From contig CAWIEF010000006.1 in assembly GCA_963835135.1 (NCBI GenBank), forward strand, positions 1 through 64,000: 64,000 nucleotides of DNA. The letters run 5' to 3'. A model generated the notes under the pieces. It ran no database searches, had not been told where the DNA came from, and saw only the letters and a list, made by a program, of their open reading frames with translations. This DNA is from JAVVHH01 sp963835135 (lineage in GTDB: Bacteria; Pseudomonadota; Alphaproteobacteria; Acetobacterales; Acetobacteraceae). How positions within the stretch are numbered: the first letter of the stretch is position 1; each line of letters starts with the position of its first letter. The position numbers and the translations under genes were made by a program. This document shows, one piece after another, positions 59,040-64,000 of this stretch.

Positions 59040-59927
59040 ATGATGTTCAGTGGCCTGTCCGCCTTTCCGATCACGCCCGCGACTGCGGACGGGCGGATCG
59101 ACACGGACGCGCTGCAGCGATTGCTCGCGCGGCTGGTCGAGGCGGAAGTGGACTCCATCGGGCTGCTCGGCAGCACCGGAGCGTACCCGTTCTTCTCGCG
59201 GGACGAGCGGCGGCGGGCGGTGGCGGCGGCGGCGGAGTGCATTGGCGGCCGGGTCGAGCTGCTGGTGGGCGTGGGCGCGTTGCGGACCGACGCGGCGGTC
59301 GCGCTGGCCGAGGACGCGCGGGCGGCCGGCGCGGATGCCGGCTTGCTGGCGCCGGTGTCGTATACGCCGCTGCTGGATGCGGAGGTGCTGGAGCATTTCC
59401 GGGCGGTGGCGTCGGCTGGGCTGCCGCTGTGCATCTACAACAATCCGGGCACGACCCATTTCGATGTCTCGCCCGAGTTGGTGGGGCGGTTGGCCGAGGT
59501 GCCCGGCGTCGTCGCGGTCAAGACCGGCGCCCCGCCCGCGGCCCAGGCGGAGCAGGCCGTGACCGCGCTGCGGCGTCGCGTGCCGGCGGGGTTCTCGGTG
59601 GGCTTCAGCGTCGATTGGAATGCGGCGGGGACGTTACTGGCCGGTGCGGACGCCTGGTACAGCGTGGTCGCGGGCATCTATCCCAAGACGTTCCTGCGTC
59701 TGGCCCGGGCCGCCGCGGCGAAAGATGCGGCGGAGGCGATGCGGCTGAACGAACGGCTCGAGCCGATCTGGCGGGTGTCGCGCGCCTATAGCAGCTTCCG
59801 GGTGGTCCATCTCGCCGCGACCCGGGCCGGCATCGCCAACGCCGTGCCGCAGCGCCCGCTGCTGCCGCTCAGCGGCGAGGCGGCCGCCGACGTCGCACGG
59901 GTGCTGGACGAGTTGGACCTCGACTAG
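59040..59927 (+). CDS. Dihydrodipicolinate synthase/N-acetylneuraminate lyase family protein
   Basis: The 295-residue product is a class I aldolase barrel. It has GLLGSTGAYPFFSRDERRRAV (the substrate-carboxylate region), the tyrosine of ICYNNPGTT-type (here CIYNNPGTTHFD) and the Schiff-base lysine in VVAVKTGAPP. True DapA enzymes usually keep a GTTGE loop, which is GSTGA here, so it is more likely a catabolic relative than a lysine biosynthetic enzyme. Two adjacent ATGs (59040, 59043) are possible starts. Confidence 0.85.
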   Translation: MMFSGLSAFPITPATADGRIDTDALQRLLARLVEAEVDSIGLLGSTGAYPFFSRDERRRAVAAAAECIGGRVELLVGVGALRTDAAVALAEDARAAGADAGLLAPVSYTPLLDAEVLEHFRAVASAGLPLCIYNNPGTTHFDVSPELVGRLAEVPGVVAVKTGAPPAAQAEQAVTALRRRVPAGFSVGFSVDWNAAGTLLAGADAWYSVVAGIYPKTFLRLARAAAAKDAAEAMRLNERLEPIWRVSRAYSSFRVVHLAATRAGIANAVPQRPLLPLSGEAAADVARVLDELDLD

Positions 59928-60042
59928 GCGTAGGATGTCTCGAGGCGTGGGAAAACAGGGGGGTGAAGCCGGGCGTGATCGATAAGCTGTTCGTCACCAC
60001 CGCGACCGGTATCTTCGGTCTCGCGCCGGCCATCGAGGCGAC

Positions 60043-61215
60043 ATGAGCATGCGGACCAAAGTCGCCATCATCGGAGGGGGGCCGGCTGGGCTGATGCTCG
60101 GTCACCTGTTGACGCGCGAGGGCATCGACAACGTCATCGTCGAGCGCCAATCCGGCGAGTACGTCCTCGGACGGATCCGGGCCGGCGTGTTGGAGCAGGG
60201 GACGGTGGATCTGCTGGAGGCGAGTGGCGCCGGGTCGCGCATGCGGGCGGAAGGGCTGCCGCATGACGGCTTCGAGATGTCGTTCGATGGCGACAGGCTG
60301 CGGATCGATCTGGCGGCGCTGACCGGGCGCTCCGTGATGGTCTATGGGCAGACCGAGGTGACCCGCGATTTGATGGCGTTGCGGGCCGAGTCGGGGGCCG
60401 CGACGCTGTATGAGGCGAAAGACGCCCGTCTCGACGGCCTCGACGGCAGTCCGGTGGTGCACTTCATGCAGCATGGCGAGCCGAAGACGCTCGAGTGTGA
60501 CTACATCGCCGGCTGCGACGGCTTCCATGGGGTCTGCCGCAAGAGCGTGCCGCCCGAGCAGCTCCGGTTGTTCGAGCGGGTGTATCCGTTCGGCTGGCTC
60601 GGCGTCCTGGTCGACAAGCCGCCGGCGGCGCATGAACTGGTCTATGCCCATCACGCGCGGGGCTTCGCGCTCTGTTCGATGCGGTCGCCGACCCGCAGCC
60701 GCTACTACATCCAGTGCAGCATGGACGAGAGGGTCGAGGATTGGCCGGACGACCGGTTCTACGACGAGCTGTGCCGGCGGGTGAACCCGGTCGTGGCCGA
60801 CGCGCTGCAGCGCGGGCCTTCGATCGAGAAATCGATCGCGCCGCTGCGCTCGTTCGTCGCCGAGCCGCTCCGGTTCGGCCACTTGTTCCTAGCCGGCGAC
60901 TCCGCCCACATCGTGCCGCCGACCGGGGCCAAGGGACTGAACCTGGCCCTGCACGACGTGCGTGTGTTGTTCGAGGCGCTGGCCGAGCACTATCGCGCCG
61001 GCTCGGATTCGGGGATCGAGCACTACTCGACGCGCGTGCTGGACCGGATTTGGAAGACCGAGCGGTTCAGCTGGTCGATGACGACGCTACTGCACACCTT
61101 TCCGGAACATGACCCGTTCACGCGCCGAATGCAGCGCGCGGAGTTCGACGCGCTGGCCGGCTCACCCACGGCCCAACGGGCTCTGGCGGAAAACTACACC
61201 GGGCAGATTTCATAG
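60043..61215 (+). CDS. pobA: 4-hydroxybenzoate 3-monooxygenase
   Basis: PobA hydroxylates 4-hydroxybenzoate to protocatechuate using FAD and NADPH. The 390-residue product has the FAD motif IIGGGPAGLMLGHLL (residues 9-23) and GRIRAGVLEQGTVDLL. CDGFHGVCRKSVP is the shared flavin/NADPH motif, and AGDSAHIVPPTGAKGLNLALHDV includes the active-site proline. ENYTG near the end has the tyrosine of the hydroxylation site. Length (390; Pseudomonas 394) is typical. No pobR-like regulator lies next to it. Confidence 0.95.
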   Translation: MSMRTKVAIIGGGPAGLMLGHLLTREGIDNVIVERQSGEYVLGRIRAGVLEQGTVDLLEASGAGSRMRAEGLPHDGFEMSFDGDRLRIDLAALTGRSVMVYGQTEVTRDLMALRAESGAATLYEAKDARLDGLDGSPVVHFMQHGEPKTLECDYIAGCDGFHGVCRKSVPPEQLRLFERVYPFGWLGVLVDKPPAAHELVYAHHARGFALCSMRSPTRSRYYIQCSMDERVEDWPDDRFYDELCRRVNPVVADALQRGPSIEKSIAPLRSFVAEPLRFGHLFLAGDSAHIVPPTGAKGLNLALHDVRVLFEALAEHYRAGSDSGIEHYSTRVLDRIWKTERFSWSMTTLLHTFPEHDPFTRRMQRAEFDALAGSPTAQRALAENYTGQIS

Positions 61216-61317
61216 CCCGCTCCGTGCCGGTGGCGCAAAACGCCGCGTTCGTGGAACCGATGCCATCGCGCTTGCGTCAGGCTTGTCGTTCGGAGCCGGA
61301 TCAGTCATCGACAGACT

Positions 61318-63603
61318 ATGCCAAAGCACCCCGATTTCTCCGACCTGTTCGCGCTGGCGAATGGCCTGCCGCAGCTGTGCTGGCTGGCGGACACGTCGGG
61401 GTCCATATTCTGGTACAACGACCGCTGGATCGAGTTCACCGGGCTGAGCGTCGAGTCGATGCTCGGGTCGGGCTGGCATCAGGTCCACGATCCCGAGCAT
61501 CTCGACCGGGTCGTGGCGTCATACGGGCTCGCGGTCGATGCCGGTCTGGATTGGGAGGACACCTTTCCGCTGCGGCGGCATGATGGCGTGTGGCGATGGT
61601 TTCTCTCGCGCGCCAAGCCGTCGCGGGACGCGGAAGGCAACATCATCCGGTGGATCGGCACCAACACCGACATTTCCGAGTCGATCGAGCAAGAGCGTGA
61701 GATGCAGCGCAAGGAGCGGCGCTACCGCTCGCTGGTCGAAGCCGTCTCGGAGATCGTCTGGCGCGCTGGCTCAAATGGCGAGTTGATCGGCGACACCTTG
61801 CCGTGGCGGACTTTCACCGGGCAATCGGAGGACGAGATCGCCAGCCATGGTTGGCTGGACGCGATCCATCCCGACGACCGCGACCGCACGCTGGCCACAT
61901 GGCACGAGGCGGTGGTTCGGCACGACATCTACAAGATCGAGCATCGCCTGCGCCGGGCCGATGGCGAGTGGCGCTATCTGTCTGGCCGTGGCGCCCCGGT
62001 GATGGAGGATGAGAGCAATATCGTCGAGTGGGTTGGGATCCATACCGACGTCACCGCCCGTAAGATGGCCGAGATCGAGCTGCAACGCGCCAAGGAGGCG
62101 GCCGAGGCGGCGAACTTGGCCAAGAGCCAGTTCATCGCCAACATGAGCCACGAGCTCCGCACCCCGCTCTCGGCCGTGATCGGCTACAGCGAGATGCTCG
62201 AGGAAGAGGTGCAGGACGCCGGCATGAGCCACATGCTGGGCGACCTGCACAAGATCAACGAGGCGGCCCGGCATCTGCTGGGCATGATCAGCGACGTGCT
62301 GGACCTTTCAAAGATCGAAGCGAACCGAATGACGGTGTTCGCCGAGGCGTTCTCGGTGGGCAGCCTGCTCAAAAGCGTCGCCGATACGGTGACCAGCCTG
62401 ATTGGCAAGCGCAACAACACGCTCGTCATCGACGCCCCGGAGCCGCTCGGCGGCATGCACACCGACCAGGTCAAGCTGCGGCAATGCTTGTTCAACCTGC
62501 TCGGCAACGCGGCCAAGTTCACCGAAAGCGGGACCATCACGCTGCGGGTACGGCGGTTCGAACGCGAGCAGCGGGACTGGATCGAGTTCGCCATCGAGGA
62601 CAGCGGCATCGGCATGACGCCCGAACAGCTCGCCATCCTGTTCGAGCGGTTCGTGCAGGCCGATTCGTCCACCACGCGCCGGTATGGCGGCACCGGGCTT
62701 GGATTATCGATCACGCGCGCATTCACCGAGCTGATGGGCGGCGAGGTCGACGTGACGAGCGAGCAGGGCAAGGGCTCGACGTTCATTATCCGCGTTCCGG
62801 TCGAACTGCCCGAGCAAGCCGCCGAGCCGATCGACCGGGCCGAGATGACCCCGCGCGACGACAGCGTGCTGATCATCGACGACGATCCCGGCACGCGCGA
62901 CCTGGTGGCGCGCTATCTGCAGCGGGAGGGGTTCGTCACGCGGCAGGCGAGCGACGGCAAGACCGGGCTGGCGATGGCCAAGGCGCTGCATCCGCGCGTA
63001 GTGCTGCTCGACGTGATGATGCCGCAGATGGACGGCTGGTCGGTGCTCTCGGCCATCCGTGCCGATCCCGACCTGGCCGCGACGCCCGTCATCATCGTGT
63101 CGTTCGTGCACGAGGAGGGGCTCGCGGCGTCGCTCGGCGCCAACGACTACCTGAGCAAGCCGATCGAATGGGACGAGTTGCGCACCGTGCTCGCCCGCTA
63201 TCGTCTCAGCGCGATCGGTGACGACATCCTCGTCGTCGACGACGACGCGGACACGCGTACCCGGCTGACCGCCATGTTGAACCGATCCGGCTTCAAGGTG
63301 CGCGCGGCGTCGGATGGGGCGATGGCGCTCACCATGACCGAGGAGGCCAAGCCGGCCGTCGTGCTGCTCGACCTCATGATGCCCGACATGGACGGGTTCA
63401 CCGTGCTCAAACAGCTGCGGGCGCGGGAGGATTGGCAGGACATCGCCGTCGTCATACTCACCGCCAAGGACATCACCGACGACGAGCGGCGATACCTGCA
63501 GGGGGAGGCGGACCAGATATTGACCAAGGGCAACACGACCTACCGCGAACTTGCCGAGCAACTGCGGGGACTGAGCCCGGCCACCGCCACCGCGCAGGCG
63601 TGA
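61318..63603 (+). CDS. Hybrid sensor histidine kinase with two PAS and two receiver domains
   Basis: The 761-residue product has no membrane segment. Two PAS/PAC domains (about 10-125 and 135-250) are followed by a short coiled linker, then HisKA with the phosphorylation histidine H278 in ANMSHELRTPLSAVIGYSE. HATPase_c (N-box LGNAAKFTESG, G-boxes DSGIGM and GGTGLGLSI) comes next. Two receiver domains follow, with D565 in LLDVMMPQMDG (K614) and D685 in LLDLMMPDMDG (K737). There is no separate response regulator adjacent. It lies 102 bases after pobA. Its signal is unknown. Confidence 0.93.
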   Translation: MPKHPDFSDLFALANGLPQLCWLADTSGSIFWYNDRWIEFTGLSVESMLGSGWHQVHDPEHLDRVVASYGLAVDAGLDWEDTFPLRRHDGVWRWFLSRAKPSRDAEGNIIRWIGTNTDISESIEQEREMQRKERRYRSLVEAVSEIVWRAGSNGELIGDTLPWRTFTGQSEDEIASHGWLDAIHPDDRDRTLATWHEAVVRHDIYKIEHRLRRADGEWRYLSGRGAPVMEDESNIVEWVGIHTDVTARKMAEIELQRAKEAAEAANLAKSQFIANMSHELRTPLSAVIGYSEMLEEEVQDAGMSHMLGDLHKINEAARHLLGMISDVLDLSKIEANRMTVFAEAFSVGSLLKSVADTVTSLIGKRNNTLVIDAPEPLGGMHTDQVKLRQCLFNLLGNAAKFTESGTITLRVRRFEREQRDWIEFAIEDSGIGMTPEQLAILFERFVQADSSTTRRYGGTGLGLSITRAFTELMGGEVDVTSEQGKGSTFIIRVPVELPEQAAEPIDRAEMTPRDDSVLIIDDDPGTRDLVARYLQREGFVTRQASDGKTGLAMAKALHPRVVLLDVMMPQMDGWSVLSAIRADPDLAATPVIIVSFVHEEGLAASLGANDYLSKPIEWDELRTVLARYRLSAIGDDILVVDDDADTRTRLTAMLNRSGFKVRAASDGAMALTMTEEAKPAVVLLDLMMPDMDGFTVLKQLRAREDWQDIAVVILTAKDITDDERRYLQGEADQILTKGNTTYRELAEQLRGLSPATATAQA

Positions 63604-64000
63604 AGCTGCCGATGTCCGGCCGGCCCGTTGCGCTCGGGCCCGGAACCGTCACGCTGGCGTTGCTGCTTTACGCCGCCCTGGTCCTGCTTCGGATGCCGGA
63701 GATCGTGCTCAAGGGCCGGTTTTGGGCTGAAGAAGGGACGATCTTCTTCACCCACGCCTGGACGCTCGACCCGGTGCGTGCGCTGCTCACCCCGGTCGGC
63801 GGCTACCTCAACCTCGTCGCCAACGGCGCGACCTTGGCGGCCCGCTGGACCATGCCGGTGACCGACGCGCCCTATGTCACCATCGGGGTGGCGCTGCTGT
63901 TCCAACTCGTCCCGCCCCTGATCCTGCTCACGGCACGCGACGCGTGGCTGCAGCCTTGGCCGGTGCGGCTGGGCGGTGTGCTCTTGCTGCTGCTCGTGCC
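63600..64000 (+). CDS. Polytopic membrane protein, partial (cut by window end)
   Basis: A frame opening at GTG 63600, overlapping the kinase stop (GTGA), stays open to the window end. It encodes hydrophobic helices (LALLLYAALVLL, VALLFQLVPPLILL, LGGVLLLLLV) with the loop RMPEIVLKGRFWAEEGTIFF between the first two. The FWAEEG loop recalls integral-membrane glycosyltransferase-like proteins, but too little is present to assign a family. An ATG at 63612 is an alternative start. Confidence 0.65.
   Translation, partial: MKLPMSGRPVALGPGTVTLALLLYAALVLLRMPEIVLKGRFWAEEGTIFFTHAWTLDPVRALLTPVGGYLNLVANGATLAARWTMPVTDAPYVTIGVALLFQLVPPLILLTARDAWLQPWPVRLGGVLLLLLV

Overview
The window is high-GC DNA with the gene style of an alphaproteobacterium, plausibly Rhodospirillales/Acetobacterales-like. 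This placement is inferred from gene content: adk sits between secY and rpsM, rpsD is missing from the alpha operon, and there are an ATP12-type F1 assembly chaperone, SdhE, and a DnaJ-like protein of the Pam18 type. Genes are packed tightly, with many 1- to 4-base start/stop overlaps. No insertion sequence, integrase, CRISPR array or rRNA gene was seen. One tRNA, Leu(GAG), is present.

Layout. 1-1804: a terminator, a DUF29 protein and serA, which reads as two frames because one base is missing. 1805-18400: the merged str-S10-spc-alpha ribosomal superoperon (rpsL rpsG tuf rpsJ rplC rplD rplW rplB rpsS rplV rpsC rplP rpmC rpsQ rplN rplX rplE rpsN rpsH rplF rplR rpsE rpmD rplO secY adk rpsM rpsK rpoA rplQ). 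fusA is absent between rpsG and tuf, S17 carries a long acidic tail, and the rpsM promoter appears to lie inside the last codons of adk. 18511-24074: a coupled chain rarA-rluC-asmA-atp12-acyP, each start overlapping the previous stop by four bases. 24071-32868: lipB (opposite strand), tRNA-Leu, maeB, a J-domain protein, galU, a phosphomannomutase, a small DUF5397 protein with a frameshifted VapD, a D-threonine aldolase-type enzyme, DUF3553 and moaA. 32872-38579: clpS, a methyltransferase, a thiol-dioxygenase-like cupin coupled to a four-domain rhodanese protein, comF, glutaredoxin, DUF1178, DUF6356 and an Lrp/AsnC regulator. 38616-46459: an unrecognised exported protein, an MFS carrier, then on the minus strand sdhE, mfd, a MATE pump and a DUF427 protein. 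46519-48576: recG, whose conserved N terminus has no ATG, GTG or TTG start.

48600-64000 is more accessory. It holds pcaB and a pcaD-pcaC fusion (protocatechuate branch of the beta-ketoadipate pathway) divergent from a split two-subunit ThDP decarboxylase. Next come a glycosyltransferase, a NodS-like methyltransferase and a flippase-like membrane protein in a row. Then there are two minus-strand transporters (an ArsB/Na-H type permease and an MFS carrier) divergent from a class III aminotransferase and a DapA-family aldolase. The window closes with pobA (4-hydroxybenzoate hydroxylase), a PAS-PAS hybrid histidine kinase with two receiver domains, and the start of a membrane protein cut by the window edge. 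pobA makes protocatechuate, and pcaB and pcaDC act on its ring-cleavage product, so part of an aromatic-acid route is here; pcaGH and pcaIJF are not.

No clearly new defence or mobile system was found. The most unusual signals are the S17 acidic tail with an internal duplication, the broken VapD/DUF5397 pair, the adk-embedded promoter, the recG start, the single-cysteine tetra-rhodanese coupled to a thiol dioxygenase, the missing fusA, and the split decarboxylase beside the pca genes.
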